Shown here: positions 18,596 to 28,175 of the stretch, in pieces
How positions within the stretch are numbered: position 1 is the first letter of the stretch
Layout of the letters: every line of letters begins with the position of its first letter
Program-made: the position numbers and the translations under genes
The notes under the pieces: generated by a model
The model's input: only the letters and a program-made list of their open reading frames with translations
Databases searched by the model: none
What the model was told of the DNA's origin: nothing
Source: Paradevosia shaoguanensis
GTDB lineage: Bacteria; Pseudomonadota; Alphaproteobacteria; Rhizobiales; Devosiaceae
Length of the DNA stretch: 64,000 nucleotides
Assembly: GCF_016801025.1 (NCBI RefSeq)
Contig: NZ_CP068983.1
Span: 1,240,001-1,304,000 of the forward strand
Direction: 5' to 3'

Positions 18596-20380
18596 ATGGA
18601 CTTTACGACTCGGCCCGATATTCGCGGCACTTTCGGCGTCGTCAGCACGACCCACTGGATTGCCTCATCGGTGGGCATGGCAATGCTGGAAAGAGGCGGA
18701 AATGCCTTCGATGCCGCAGCTGCCGCAGGTTTTGTGCTGCAGATTGTGGAGCCGCATCTCAACGGCCCGGGAGGCGACCTGCCGGCAATTTTCGTGCGGC
18801 CCGGCGAGCAGCCGCAGGTGTTGTGCGCGCAAGGATCAGCGCCTGCCGCGGCAACGATCGAAGCCTATCGGGCCTCAGGTCTCACCGAAGTACCCGGATC
18901 CGGTCTTCTGGCCTCGGTCGTGCCAGGCGCATTCGACGGCTGGATGCTGATTCTGCGCGACTTCGGCAACCTGCCGCTCGACGTGGTGCTGGAGCCGGCG
19001 ATCTTTTATGCCGAGCAAGGCCACCCCGCCCTGCCGCGGCTCTCCAACACTGTCGCGGAGCTCGCGGACTTCTTTCGCAAGGAATGGCCCAGCTCTGCCG
19101 AGGTATGGATGCCGGGCGACAAGGTCCCCGCTCCTCATGCCATTTTCCGGAACGAGGCGCTGGCCCGAACCTGGCGCCGCTTGCTGCGCGAAACGGAAGG
19201 CGCTCGGAGCCGCGAGGCGCGGATCGAGGCGGCACGCAGCGTCTTCTATCGGGGTTTCATCGCAGAAGGCGTCGACTCGCTCATGCGCGGCGAACTCATG
19301 GATTCGAGCGGCCAGCGCAACAAAGGCCTGTTGACCGCAGCGGACATGGCTGGCTGGCAAGCACACTATGAGCCGACGGTGAGCGGCAGCTATAACGGCT
19401 GGACCATCCACAAGACCGGCCCATGGGGGCAAGGGCCGGTTCTGCTGCAGGCGCTCAACATCCTTCGTCACACGCGCATAGAAGAAGCGCCGATCAACAG
19501 TGCCGAATTCGTGCACCTCGCTGCAGAAGCCCTCAAGCTCGCCTTCGCCGATCGCGATACGTTCTATGGCGACCCGGACTTTTCGCACATTCCGCTCGAT
19601 GTGCTCCTTTCGGACGACTACGCACGCCGCCGCGCAACACTGATCGGCGAAACGGCCTCTCTGGAACAGCGTCCCGGCGACCTGGCCGGCCTCGGTCACC
19701 TTGCGGAACGTGCAGCCGAGCGCGCAACGGCCGGAAGTCTGTCTGTCGGCGGCATAGGCACGGGTGAGCCGACCATGGCGCACCTCACCCTCAAGGAGGG
19801 CGACACCGTCCATATCGACGTTGCCGACAGATGGGGCAACGTCGTTTCGGCCACCCCGTCGGGGGGGTGGCTGCAGTCGTCGCCAGTAGTGCCGGGCCTC
19901 GGTTTCCCGATGAACTCTCGAGCCCAGATGTTCTGGCTGGAGGAAGGCCTGCCATCATCGTTACGCCCTCGAAGCCGACCGCGCACCACGCTCTCCCCCT
20001 CGCTTGCCATCCATGAGGATGGCCGGATCCTCTCCGTAGGAACGCCGGGTGGCGACCAGCAGGACCAGTGGCAGCTCGTCTTTTTCCTCCAGCTCCTGCG
20101 CGGCGAGCAGAGCCTCCAGAAGATACTCGATACGCCCGTATTTCATTCAACCCACGTTCAGGCCTCTTTCGCGCCGCGCAGCTTCTCCCCCGGCGGCCTG
20201 TCGGTCGAAGAAACGCTCGGCGCCAAGGTAATCGCCGAACTGAAACGCCGCGGACACGACGTTTCTGTCACACCCGCCTGGTCCGGCGGCCGACTAACCT
20301 GCGCCGAACGCCGCCCCGACGGCCAATTACTGGCTGCCGCCACCCCGCGCATGATGCAGGCTTATGCCGTGGGGAGGTGA
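18596..20380 (+). CDS. Gamma-glutamyltransferase-family protein
   Basis: The 594-aa product matches the self-cleaving gamma-glutamyltranspeptidase/acylase family, which moves or hydrolyses gamma-glutamyl groups. MAMLERGGNAFDAAAAAGF at the N-terminus is characteristic. The predicted processing Thr lies in GDTVHIDVADRWGNVVSATPS, where GGT has a Thr-Thr/Ser-His segment. LQSSPVVPGLGFPMNSR follows. No signal peptide is visible, so a cytoplasmic location is likely, unlike the exported E. coli Ggt. Some family members act on cephalosporin or other acyl amides. The gene directly follows the Lrp regulator. Confidence 0.87.
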   Translation: MDFTTRPDIRGTFGVVSTTHWIASSVGMAMLERGGNAFDAAAAAGFVLQIVEPHLNGPGGDLPAIFVRPGEQPQVLCAQGSAPAAATIEAYRASGLTEVPGSGLLASVVPGAFDGWMLILRDFGNLPLDVVLEPAIFYAEQGHPALPRLSNTVAELADFFRKEWPSSAEVWMPGDKVPAPHAIFRNEALARTWRRLLRETEGARSREARIEAARSVFYRGFIAEGVDSLMRGELMDSSGQRNKGLLTAADMAGWQAHYEPTVSGSYNGWTIHKTGPWGQGPVLLQALNILRHTRIEEAPINSAEFVHLAAEALKLAFADRDTFYGDPDFSHIPLDVLLSDDYARRRATLIGETASLEQRPGDLAGLGHLAERAAERATAGSLSVGGIGTGEPTMAHLTLKEGDTVHIDVADRWGNVVSATPSGGWLQSSPVVPGLGFPMNSRAQMFWLEEGLPSSLRPRSRPRTTLSPSLAIHEDGRILSVGTPGGDQQDQWQLVFFLQLLRGEQSLQKILDTPVFHSTHVQASFAPRSFSPGGLSVEETLGAKVIAELKRRGHDVSVTPAWSGGRLTCAERRPDGQLLAAATPRMMQAYAVGR

Positions 20381-20746
20381 GAGGACTTTCGCGGTTTTGT
20401 CTCCACCCCGAGAGATTTCTGGCGCCCGATTCCGGGCGCCAATAGCGAAAAACGTCTGGAGCAGCTCACGACGTGTTCTTCGCCTTAGAACGCATGATAG
20501 TCCCTGAGCTCATCGCTAATCTTCGCCCGAAGACGCCGACAGAAATATTGCCCGTGCACTTGGCGCGTGATGAAATTAGTTATCTGCGTGTATGATCGGA
20601 TGCCTGATAAAGTCGCGGCGGCGGGCGGATCGGGCGGACGGGAATTTCGCGAAGAGGGAAAGCTGTGATTTCTAGAAGTAAACGTAAGAATTTGCTCAGA
20701 CGCGCTCGTTAACAAGCACTGTCAGCTCCGATCTGAGATCGCCCCC
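20381..20746. other. Intergenic region, 366 bases
   Basis: This stretch holds the hairpin at 20421-20440 near the end of the gamma-glutamyltransferase gene and an AT-richer region before the GGDEF gene that should contain its promoter. A minus-strand open frame here (20485-20715) has no recognisable features and I do not accept it as a gene. Confidence 0.5.
20421..20440 (+). terminator. Hairpin after gamma-glutamyltransferase gene
   Basis: The perfect eight-pair stem GGCGCCCG/CGGGCGCC with an ATTC loop lies 40 bases after the stop codon. The following sequence has no T-run, so it is a weak or Rho-assisted terminator candidate. Confidence 0.5.
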
Positions 20747-21895
20747 GTGTTTGTCGACCAGACCTCCTTGCTTCTTGCGCTCGGTTTTGCCGCATTCGCG
20801 CTTTCGGCCACGCTGTTCGTCACGTGGCTGGCTGCGCGCACCGAGCGGTTCATCCTGATCTGGGCTGTTGGCGCGGGCACTCTCATGGCAGCCTTCGCTG
20901 GTTTTTCAATAAACGCGGTCAGCAACAATTATGTGCTGCTCTGGGGCTCCAACATGCTGCTTACAGGCGGATTCGTCGTCCTGTTCAGCGCTGCGTGCCT
21001 CTTCACCGAGCGAAAGCTGCCGCGCGCACGCATCGTCGCTGTAGCGACCGCATCGGCAGCGCTTGTAACGATCCCGTTCCTGCTGGGCTTCGATGCGCTG
21101 GGGGCCATCATGGGCAACCTGGTCAATGCCGCGCTGTTGATTGGCACGGCCTGGGAGTTCTGGCGGGGTCGGTCGGAAGCGCCGCTCTGGGTCAACGGCA
21201 TAGCGGCCCTCTATGGCGTTACCGCGCTCTCATTCATTCCCTGCGCCATCATGATCTACCTCAAGGGCCCGCTGGTGTTGCAGGCGCCGCCCAGCGGCTG
21301 GGCGGAGGATCTCAATTCGATCATGGGGCTGGTCGGGGTGACCGGCATAGGCGCGCTATCGCTTGCCCTCAACCAGGCGCGCATCGCCCGGCAGCATCGC
21401 GACGAGGCGAATACCGACCCGTTGACGGGATTGCTGAACCGCCGCGCCGTTTTCGAGCGCTTCGGCGCCACGTCCCTGGGAAAAGATACCGCCGTCCTGA
21501 TCTTCGACCTCGATCACTTCAAATCGATCAATGACAAGCACGGCCACGCTGCCGGGGACGAGGCGCTGCGCCGCTTTGCCTCCGTCCTCAGCCAACGCGT
21601 TCCGCCGAGATCAGCCGCGGCCCGGATCGGCGGCGAGGAATTTCTGCTGGTTGTTACGGATACCGACCGGGACTTGGCTCTCGCCATCGCCGAGGCCGTG
21701 CGGTCGGATTTCGCGTGCGAGATTCTACAGGGGCCGCAGGGAGGATTTCGAGGCACGGTGAGCGCAGGCCTCTCCACCGGCGAACACCACCTCGATACGT
21801 TCGACAACATTCTGCGTCGAGCCGACGATGCGCTCTACAAGGCGAAGAACAGCGGGCGGAACCGCGTGTCCTCCGCAGCAGCGGGCGGCAGGTGA
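20747..21895 (+). CDS. Membrane-bound diguanylate cyclase (GGDEF)
   Basis: The start is a GTG. Residues 1-205 hold about six or seven hydrophobic helices with no recognised sensor family. Residues about 220-375 are a GGDEF domain: DPLTGLLNRR, FDLDHFKSINDKHGHAAGDEAL and the active-site loop RIGGEEF. GGEEF loops are catalytically competent, so it should make cyclic di-GMP from two GTP. An RxxD inhibitory site five residues before GGEEF is not present (it reads SAAAR). Stands alone, convergent with the dipeptide transporter operon. Confidence 0.92.
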   Translation: MFVDQTSLLLALGFAAFALSATLFVTWLAARTERFILIWAVGAGTLMAAFAGFSINAVSNNYVLLWGSNMLLTGGFVVLFSAACLFTERKLPRARIVAVATASAALVTIPFLLGFDALGAIMGNLVNAALLIGTAWEFWRGRSEAPLWVNGIAALYGVTALSFIPCAIMIYLKGPLVLQAPPSGWAEDLNSIMGLVGVTGIGALSLALNQARIARQHRDEANTDPLTGLLNRRAVFERFGATSLGKDTAVLIFDLDHFKSINDKHGHAAGDEALRRFASVLSQRVPPRSAAARIGGEEFLLVVTDTDRDLALAIAEAVRSDFACEILQGPQGGFRGTVSAGLSTGEHHLDTFDNILRRADDALYKAKNSGRNRVSSAAAGGR

Positions 21896-21943
21896 GCGCA
21901 ATCGCGCGACAGCCCTCCATACCCAACCGGCACTGCTGGGCCC

Positions 21944-22732
21944 CTAGAACAGCGACGTCGCGTCGGCCGCCTCGATGAGTTTTCGCGTGTAGTCGGTGCG
22001 CGGATTGGCCAATACGTCGGCGGTTGCGCCCGTCTCGACGATCCTGCCCGATTTCATCACGATCATCGTCTCGCAGATGCGCCCGACCACGGCGAGGTCA
22101 TGGGTCACCAGCACCAATGTCAGCCCCAGGTCCTTGCGCAGGTCCATGAGCAGGTTGAGCACTTTCGCCTGCACCGAAACGTCCAGCGCGCTGGTCGGCT
22201 CGTCCGCATAGAGCAGTTTTGGGCCGAGCGAGAGCGCCCGCGCCACCGCCAGGCGCTGCAATTGCCCGCCCGAAAGCTGGTGCGGATAGCGGTCCAGCAC
22301 TTCCGGGCCCAGCCCGACGCGCTCCAGCCAGCCGGTCACCTCCTGCCGCGAGGGCACGCGGCGCTCGATGGCGCGGGCGGGCTCCTGCAGGGAGCGGAAA
22401 ATGCTCATGCGCGGGTCGAACGAACTGGCCGGGCTCTGGAACACCATCTGGTTGCGCCGCCGGAATTCGCGCGCATCGCGCTCCAGCCATTCGCCGGTGC
22501 CGCGCCCGCCGAAGCGGATTTCGCCCTTGCCCGGCGCCAGCAGCCCGCAGAGCAGGCGCACGAGCGTCGACTTGCCCGAGCCGGATTCTCCCACCACGCC
22601 CAGCGTCGTGCCCGCTTCCACGGCCAGCGACACCCCGTCGATGATCCATGACGGCTCCGCCGCCTGCTTCTGCCAGGGCAGGGGTTGCGCATAAGTGAAA
22701 TGCAGGTTCTCGGCTTCAACCAGCAGCGACAT
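21944..22732 (-). CDS. Oligopeptide/dipeptide ABC transporter ATP-binding protein (DppF-like)
   Basis: The 262-aa ATPase has Walker A GESGSGKST, signature LSGGQLQRLAVARAL, Walker B LLYADEPTSALD and switch VTHDLAVV. It is the last gene of a five-gene importer operon and overlaps the preceding ATPase gene by 17 bases. The C-terminal cysteine-rich region typical of the DppD partner is absent here, as in many DppF proteins. Confidence 0.9.
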   Translation of the reverse strand: MSLLVEAENLHFTYAQPLPWQKQAAEPSWIIDGVSLAVEAGTTLGVVGESGSGKSTLVRLLCGLLAPGKGEIRFGGRGTGEWLERDAREFRRRNQMVFQSPASSFDPRMSIFRSLQEPARAIERRVPSRQEVTGWLERVGLGPEVLDRYPHQLSGGQLQRLAVARALSLGPKLLYADEPTSALDVSVQAKVLNLLMDLRKDLGLTLVLVTHDLAVVGRICETMIVMKSGRIVETGATADVLANPRTDYTRKLIEAADATSLF

Positions 22733-23702
22733 CGGCGCCTCCCTCGATAGCCGGGTTGAGGCAGCGGAAGATGTGTCCCGAGGCCAGGCGCGTCTGCGGA
22801 ATGTCCCCGGCGCAGCCGGGCAGGCTGAAGGCGCAGCGGTTGCGGAACCGGCAGCCCGAGGGGAAGCGGCCCGCCGCCGGCACCGCGCCTTCGATGGTGG
22901 TCAGATGCTGGCCCTGCTGGCTGGGCAGGTCGGCGACGCGGCTGCGTCCCGGATTGGCTCCCACCAGTGCCTCGGTATAGCGATGGCCCGGGTTGCGCAG
23001 CACTTCGTCCACGGGCCCGATTTCCATCAGGTGCCCGCCATAAAGCACCGCCACCTTCTCGCTCACGGCGCGAATCACGCCCAGATTGTGCGACACGAAC
23101 AGCAGCGCCATGCCGCGCTCGCGGCTGAGGCGCAGCAGCAGTTCGAGAATGTCCTTCTGCACCGTCACGTCGAGCGCCGTCGTCGGCTCGTCGGCAATGA
23201 GCAGCTTTGGCGAGCAGGCAATGGCCATGGCGATGAGCACGCGCTGCCGCTGCCCGCCCGAAAGCTGGTGCGGATAGCGCCGGGCCAGCCCCTGCGGATC
23301 GGGCAGGCGCACTTCCTCGAGCAGCGCCACCGCCCGCTCCATGGCTGCAGCTTTGGAAAGTCCCGCATGGAGCCGCAGCGGCTCTGCCACCTGGCTGCCC
23401 ACCCGCATCAGCGGGTTGAGCGAGCGCAGCGGGTCCTGGAACACCACGCCCACTTCGGCGCCGCGCAATTGTGCCAATTGCCCGTCCGAAAGTCCGATGA
23501 GTTCGCGCCCGCCGAGCTTGACCGATCCCGTCACCCGCGCGCCCAGCGGCTGCAGGCCCACCGCGCTCATGGCCGACATGGTCTTGCCCGAACCGGATTC
23601 CCCGACCAGGCCCAGCCGCTCGCCGGTGCCCAGGTCGAGCGCGTCGATCATCACGATTTCGCGGCCGCCGATCTCGACCTTGAGGTTGCGGATCTCAAGC
23701 AA
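22716..23702 (-). CDS. Oligopeptide/dipeptide ABC transporter ATP-binding protein (DppD-like)
   Basis: I propose the TTG at 23702 as start (preceded by GGGAG and giving [13 protein letters not shown]); the longer frame reads through permease sequence. Motifs are Walker [10 protein letters not shown], signature [15 protein letters not shown] and Walker [15 protein letters not shown]-terminal Cys cluster ([16 protein letters not shown], residues about 280-300) is typical of this family and may bind an iron-sulfur cluster. The start overlaps the end of the permease gene by eight bases. Confidence 0.9.
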   Translation of the reverse strand: MLEIRNLKVEIGGREIVMIDALDLGTGERLGLVGESGSGKTMSAMSAVGLQPLGARVTGSVKLGGRELIGLSDGQLAQLRGAEVGVVFQDPLRSLNPLMRVGSQVAEPLRLHAGLSKAAAMERAVALLEEVRLPDPQGLARRYPHQLSGGQRQRVLIAMAIACSPKLLIADEPTTALDVTVQKDILELLLRLSRERGMALLFVSHNLGVIRAVSEKVAVLYGGHLMEIGPVDEVLRNPGHRYTEALVGANPGRSRVADLPSQQGQHLTTIEGAVPAAGRFPSGCRFRNRCAFSLPGCAGDIPQTRLASGHIFRCLNPAIEGGADVAAG

Positions 23703-24594
23703 TGCGGGCGCTCCCTGATTGCTGCTGCGGGTCGAGCATCGTCCGCAGGCCGTCACCCAGGAGGTTGAACCCGAGCACGGAAATCATGATGGCGGCGCCG
23801 GGGAAGATCATCAGGGAGGGTGCCTTGTCGATCAGCGGCAGCGCTTCGTTGAGCAGCCGCCCCCACGATGGCGTCGGCCGCTGTGCACCCACGCCCAGAT
23901 AGGAGAGCGAAGCTTCGATGAGGATGGCGGAAGCGAACATCACCGAGCCCTGCACGATGATGAGCGGCCCGATATTGGGCAGCACGTGCCGGAACAGCAC
24001 GAACCAGCGCCCGCGGCCATAGGAATAGCTGGCCTCCACGAACTCGCGCGCCAGAATCTGCCGAGCCGGCCCGATGGTGACGCGCGCCACCAGCGGCACG
24101 AACCAGACGACGATGGCGATGATCGAGGCGAGGTTGCCCGCGCCGATGGCCGTCGCCACCACCAGCGCCACCAGCACGCCCGGCAGCGCCACGCCTACGT
24201 CCGCCACGCGGCTGAGCAATATCTGCGGCAGGCCGCGCGCCGAAGCCGCTGCAAGGCCAAGCAGGACGCCAGGCACCAGCGCGATGAGTGTCGAGATCAC
24301 GCTCACGAACAGCGAGTTGCGCGCGCCGGCCATCACCTGCGAAAGCACGTCGCGCCCCATGCGGTCGGTGCCGAACATGTAGCCATCGGTCAGCGGCGCC
24401 TTGAGGCGGTTGGCGACGCTCAGCGCGCCCTCGGGGTAGGGCGTCCAGAACAGCGAGACGAACCCCACCACCACGAACAGCGCCACCAGGAATGCCCCGA
24501 CGAGAAAGCTCAGCGGCAGCCTGGAAAGCCGCTGGCGCAGGCTTGGGCTCCTGGTGTCCCCGGCCATCGACGCACCGGCCGTTTCGCTAGCCAT
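23695..24594 (-). CDS. Dipeptide ABC transporter permease (DppC-like)
   Basis: The 299-aa protein has an N-terminal cytoplasmic stretch, about six membrane segments and the family motifs GTDRMGRDVLSQVMAGARNSL and EFVEASYSYGRGRWFVLFRHVLPN. It forms the permease pair with the DppB-like gene upstream (eight-base overlap). DppC-type proteins import peptides, nickel or related solutes; the pocket lies in the binding protein. Confidence 0.92.
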   Translation of the reverse strand: MASETAGASMAGDTRSPSLRQRLSRLPLSFLVGAFLVALFVVVGFVSLFWTPYPEGALSVANRLKAPLTDGYMFGTDRMGRDVLSQVMAGARNSLFVSVISTLIALVPGVLLGLAAASARGLPQILLSRVADVGVALPGVLVALVVATAIGAGNLASIIAIVVWFVPLVARVTIGPARQILAREFVEASYSYGRGRWFVLFRHVLPNIGPLIIVQGSVMFASAILIEASLSYLGVGAQRPTPSWGRLLNEALPLIDKAPSLMIFPGAAIMISVLGFNLLGDGLRTMLDPQQQSGSARIA

Positions 24595-25552
24595 GGGCGC
24601 CTCCCGCGCTCGAATGCCGGATGCGCGGATCGAGCAGTCCGTAGCTGATGTCCATGATGAAGTTGAGCACGAGGATCATGAGCATGACCACGAAGACCAG
24701 CGATTGCACCACCACCGCCTCGCGATTGCCGACCGCTTCGATCAGCATCTTGCCCAGCCCCGGCAGCGCGAAAATGTTCTCGATCACCACCGTGCCGGCG
24801 ATGAGCGTGCCGAACTGCAGCGTCGCCACCGTCAGGAGCTGGATCGAGGCATTGCGCGTGCCATGCAGCACCACGGCGCGCGGTCGCGTATAGCCCTTGG
24901 CCATGGCGGTGCGGATATAGTCCTCGTTGGTGACCTCTAGCATGCTCGAGCGCACATAGCGCGCCAGCAGCGAGATCATCGGAATGGAAAGCGCCAGGAT
25001 CGGTAGGATGAGGCTGCGGATGGCGCCCACCGGGTCTTCCGACCACGGCACGTAGCCGCCTGCCGGCAGCCAGCCCAGGCGCACCGAAACCAGCCCGATC
25101 AGCAGCAGGGCCGCCCAGAAGGTCGGGATGGCGAGGCCGAGCTGGGCAATCACGTCGATCAGCCCGCCGCGCCAGTCGCGCGCATGCAGCGCCGAATAGA
25201 TGCCCGCCGCCAGCGCCACGATGGCCGAGAGTAGGAGCGTCCCCACCGAAAGGCTGAAGGTCAGGCCGAGCCGCGACCAGATTTCATGGAAAATGTCGTA
25301 TTGTGCCGCATAGGACTTGCCGAGGTCGCCGCGCACGAGGCCGAACAGCCAGTCGAAATATTGCTGCGGCCAGGACCGGTTGAGCCCGAGTTCGTCGCGC
25401 AGCGCCGCCAGGGCCTCGGGCGTCGCGCCCTTGCCCAGGATGATGGTGGCGACATCGCCGCTCAGAAGACGCAGCAGCAGGAACACCACGAGCGACCCGA
25501 TGAGGGCCGACCCGATAAGCGTCACCACAGATCGCAGGAAAAGTCGGAACAA
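24587..25552 (-). CDS. Dipeptide ABC transporter permease (DppB-like)
   Basis: I chose the TTG at 25552 because GGAGAG lies just upstream; an earlier TTG at 25567 includes that site in the coding region. The roughly 321-aa protein has about six membrane segments and the DppB motifs (GDVATIILG, LGLNRSWPQQYFDWL, ALHARDW and DYIRTAMAKGYTRPRAVVLHGTRNA). It follows the binding-protein gene after a strong hairpin. Confidence 0.9.
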   Translation of the reverse strand: MFRLFLRSVVTLIGSALIGSLVVFLLLRLLSGDVATIILGKGATPEALAALRDELGLNRSWPQQYFDWLFGLVRGDLGKSYAAQYDIFHEIWSRLGLTFSLSVGTLLLSAIVALAAGIYSALHARDWRGGLIDVIAQLGLAIPTFWAALLLIGLVSVRLGWLPAGGYVPWSEDPVGAIRSLILPILALSIPMISLLARYVRSSMLEVTNEDYIRTAMAKGYTRPRAVVLHGTRNASIQLLTVATLQFGTLIAGTVVIENIFALPGLGKMLIEAVGNREAVVVQSLVFVVMLMILVLNFIMDISYGLLDPRIRHSSAGGAHG

Positions 25553-25570
25553 GGGTCTCTCCGGCAAAGC

Positions 25571-25597
25571 CGGGCCGCGCGTCTGGCGCGCGGCCCG
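25571..25597 (-). terminator. Intercistronic hairpin after dipeptide-binding protein gene
   Basis: The 11-pair GC stem CGGGCCGCGCG/CGCGCGGCCCG with a five-base loop sits between the binding-protein stop and the DppB-like start. It lacks a T-run and likely reduces or stabilises the message, favouring binding-protein production. Confidence 0.6.
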
Positions 25598-25607
25598 ATG
25601 TCGGTTG

Positions 25608-27131
25608 TTACTCGGCCCAGTGCAGGCCGCGCAGGTCAGCTTCGGCCTGCGAGCGATAGGGCTTCCAGCCGGCCAGCTTGGCGTTGGCGTAGGTCACGTC
25701 CATCCAGGCCACGGTCGGGATCACCCAGGCTGCGTCGGCGAAGGCATTGACCGCCTGCTTGCGCAGGGCCGTGGCCTCGTCGGCTGTGACGGCGGCGTCG
25801 GCCTTGTTCCAGGCTTCGTCGAATTCCGGCACGCAGGCGCTGGCGAACCAGCCGGGGCAGAGGAAGCTGTCGACTGTCTGCGGGCCGGTCAGCGTCGTCA
25901 TCTCGAAATTGGGCGTCGAGCCGAGCACTTCATCGAGATAGGCCGCCAATTCGCGGCTCGCGCCCTTGACGTTGATGCCCACCGCGCCAAGCTCATCGGT
26001 CAGGAGCTCGGACATCGCCGGGCCGTCGGAGATGTTGTAGTATTTGAGCTCGACGTCGAGGTTACCGACTCCAGCCTCGGTCAGCAGGGTCTGCGCCTTT
26101 TCCGGATCGTACGGATAAGGGCAATAATCGCTGTTCCACGGCAGGTTGGCCGGGTTGACGAACAGGCACGCCGGCTCGGCAAAGCCCGAATAGGCGCCGA
26201 TCGCGATGTCTTCGCGGTTGATGGCATGGGCGATGGCCTGCCGCACGCGGATATCGGCGAATTTCGGGTTCTTGGCATCGAGCGCGATATAGTTGACCTG
26301 ATTGGACGGCGTGGTCAGCACCGCCAGTTTCGGATCGGCCTTGACTGCATCCGCGCGTTCCTTGCCGTCGCCGACCAGCACGTTGATGAGGTCGATATCG
26401 CCGGCCATCAGCGCGTTCACGGCGGCGATCTCGTCGCCGATGAAGCGGATGCGGACATTCTCGAAATAGGGCTTGTCGCCGTGATAGTCCTCGAAGCGCT
26501 TCACATCGACTTCGATGCCCGGCTTCCATTCGCCGAAGCTGAAGGGACCGGTGCCCACAGGCGCCTTGGCGAGGTTATCGAGCCCGCCTTCGGGCAGCAT
26601 CATGCCGGCAAGGCCCGACATGCCGGCGAGGAACGCCTGGCTCGGGCGCGACAGCGTCACCTTGATCGTCGAGGCGTCGACTTTCTCGATATTGCTCACC
26701 GCGTCGAAGGTCTTGGAAATCTCCGGGCGCGGCGACTTCTTGTACTGCTCGAACGAATAGAGCACGTCGTCGGCGTCGAAGTCCGTGCCGTCATGGAACT
26801 TGGCCTTGACCAGCTTGAACGTGTAGGTCAGCCCGTCCGGCGTCACCTCGTAGGAGGCCAGCAGCGGCTTGAGCGATCCGTCCTGCTGCGTCTCGAGCAG
26901 CGGCTCGATGACGTTGAGGAACAGCACGCCGTTGATGGCCGTGGCGGTGCCCACCGTATAGTCCCAGTTCGGCGGTTCCTGCGGCGTGGACATCACCAGG
27001 TTGGTCGTCCCCACCTGCGCGAACGCCGCCTGCGGCGCCAAAGCCAGCGTCAGCACCGCTGCGCTCGCCAGCGCCAGCCGGCCGACGCGGCCAAGGCCGC
27101 GCACACCGGATTGCGGTTTGTGTTCCCTCAT
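25608..27131 (-). CDS. Dipeptide ABC transporter substrate-binding protein (DppA-like)
   Basis: The ATG at 27131 is preceded by GGGAG with good spacing; a longer frame to 27239 lacks support. The 507-aa protein has a signal peptide (ending near ALAPQAAFAQ). Its SBP_bac_5 domain includes LVMSTPQEPPNWDYTVG, KFHDGTDFDADDVLYSFEQYK, VGTGPFSFGEW and FADIRVRQAIAHAINRE. This family binds peptides, nickel or glycosides in the periplasm. It is the promoter-proximal gene of the operon. Confidence 0.92.
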   Translation of the reverse strand: MREHKPQSGVRGLGRVGRLALASAAVLTLALAPQAAFAQVGTTNLVMSTPQEPPNWDYTVGTATAINGVLFLNVIEPLLETQQDGSLKPLLASYEVTPDGLTYTFKLVKAKFHDGTDFDADDVLYSFEQYKKSPRPEISKTFDAVSNIEKVDASTIKVTLSRPSQAFLAGMSGLAGMMLPEGGLDNLAKAPVGTGPFSFGEWKPGIEVDVKRFEDYHGDKPYFENVRIRFIGDEIAAVNALMAGDIDLINVLVGDGKERADAVKADPKLAVLTTPSNQVNYIALDAKNPKFADIRVRQAIAHAINREDIAIGAYSGFAEPACLFVNPANLPWNSDYCPYPYDPEKAQTLLTEAGVGNLDVELKYYNISDGPAMSELLTDELGAVGINVKGASRELAAYLDEVLGSTPNFEMTTLTGPQTVDSFLCPGWFASACVPEFDEAWNKADAAVTADEATALRKQAVNAFADAAWVIPTVAWMDVTYANAKLAGWKPYRSQAEADLRGLHWAE

Positions 27132-27441
27132 CGATTTCTGCTCCCTTTGCAGCACCGACCGCCCTAAGCATTCCCTCGGCAGCCGACTGCACATTTCATC
27201 GGCGAGCAAGTTTCGAGTCAACAAACGGACATCTCGCATACCGAAACACGTTGCAAACGGGGTGCGAGCGTCTCCATCACCCGCTGTTCGTGTTGGCAGT
27301 GAAAAATGCAGATTTCCGAAACCTGATGGTCAAGTACCGAAAGTGGGGACCAGACCTATATTGGCGCGGAGGCAGTCCTTCTCGAAATGCAGCCGAAGGC
27401 GCGCGTTTCGCCATGCAAAACGCGCTTCAATCGGAGGCAGC

Positions 27442-28110
27442 CTAGCGCTCCAGCAATCTCGCGATTTCCGCAAATCCTCGGGCACGAGCATGAGCGAGGG
27501 GCGTTACGCCATCGTGGTCGGCCAACTCGCGGTCGGCGCCGGCTTCGAGCAGCAGACGCACAACCTCCTGGTGGTCCGGGCCGCCGTCACCGAGGATCAC
27601 GGCTTCTATGAGAGCGGTCCAGCCAAGATTGTTGACGTGGTCGAGAGGCGCGCCGGCGGCAATGAGGCGGCGGACGATTTCGGCGTGGCCGAGATGAGCG
27701 GCCGCGATCAATGCCGTTCCGTTATAGGGGCTGGTGATCAGCCCAGGATCGTTGCCGAGCGTGATGGCTAGCGACATGAGGTTGGGATCGTTGGCCACGG
27801 CAGCAATAGTCACGACATCGTAGGCCTGATTTTCCAGCGCGTTCATATCGGCGCCAGCGGCGGCAAGCGCGCGCAGGGCAGCCTCGCTTGAGAAGAAAGC
27901 CGCGACGTGAGCCGGTGTACGGCCGTTCCTGTCGCGCACGTTGACGTCAGCGCCCGCAGCCACGAGGCGGCCGATTTCAGCGGCATCGCCGATCTGAGCG
28001 GCACGAAGCAGGCCTTGATAGGCCGCGATTTCGGGCGCCGAAGGGGCCGTTTGGGCATAGGCGACGCTCGATGTGACGAGCATCACTGAAACGAGGATCA
28101 TCCGCAGCAT
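27442..28110 (-). CDS. Exported ankyrin-repeat protein
   Basis: The 222-aa protein has a Sec signal peptide (cleavage after VAYA). It is followed by about five ankyrin repeats, recognised by LLRAAQIGDAAEIGRLVAAGADVNVRDRNGRTPAHVAA, GTALIAAAHLGHAEIVRRLIAAGAPLD and a last HDGVTPLAHARARGFAEIARLL. Such repeats mediate protein binding; no catalytic part is present. It lies downstream of the GlcG-like gene on the same strand but behind a strong terminator, so it is probably a separate transcript. Confidence 0.85.
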   Translation of the reverse strand: MLRMILVSVMLVTSSVAYAQTAPSAPEIAAYQGLLRAAQIGDAAEIGRLVAAGADVNVRDRNGRTPAHVAAFFSSEAALRALAAAGADMNALENQAYDVVTIAAVANDPNLMSLAITLGNDPGLITSPYNGTALIAAAHLGHAEIVRRLIAAGAPLDHVNNLGWTALIEAVILGDGGPDHQEVVRLLLEAGADRELADHDGVTPLAHARARGFAEIARLLER

Positions 28111-28130
28111 TCAAAGCTCCGTCAAACAAG

Positions 28131-28156
28131 AACGGCCCGCAGCAAGGCGGGCCGTT
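28131..28156 (-). terminator. Rho-independent terminator of the GlcG-like gene
   Basis: The ten-pair stem AACGGCCCGC/GCGGGCCGTT with a six-base loop is followed on the minus strand by TCTTGTTT. It lies about 20 bases after the stop of the GlcG-like gene. Confidence 0.85.
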
Positions 28157-28175
28157 CGGGGATCACATGCGAGGC

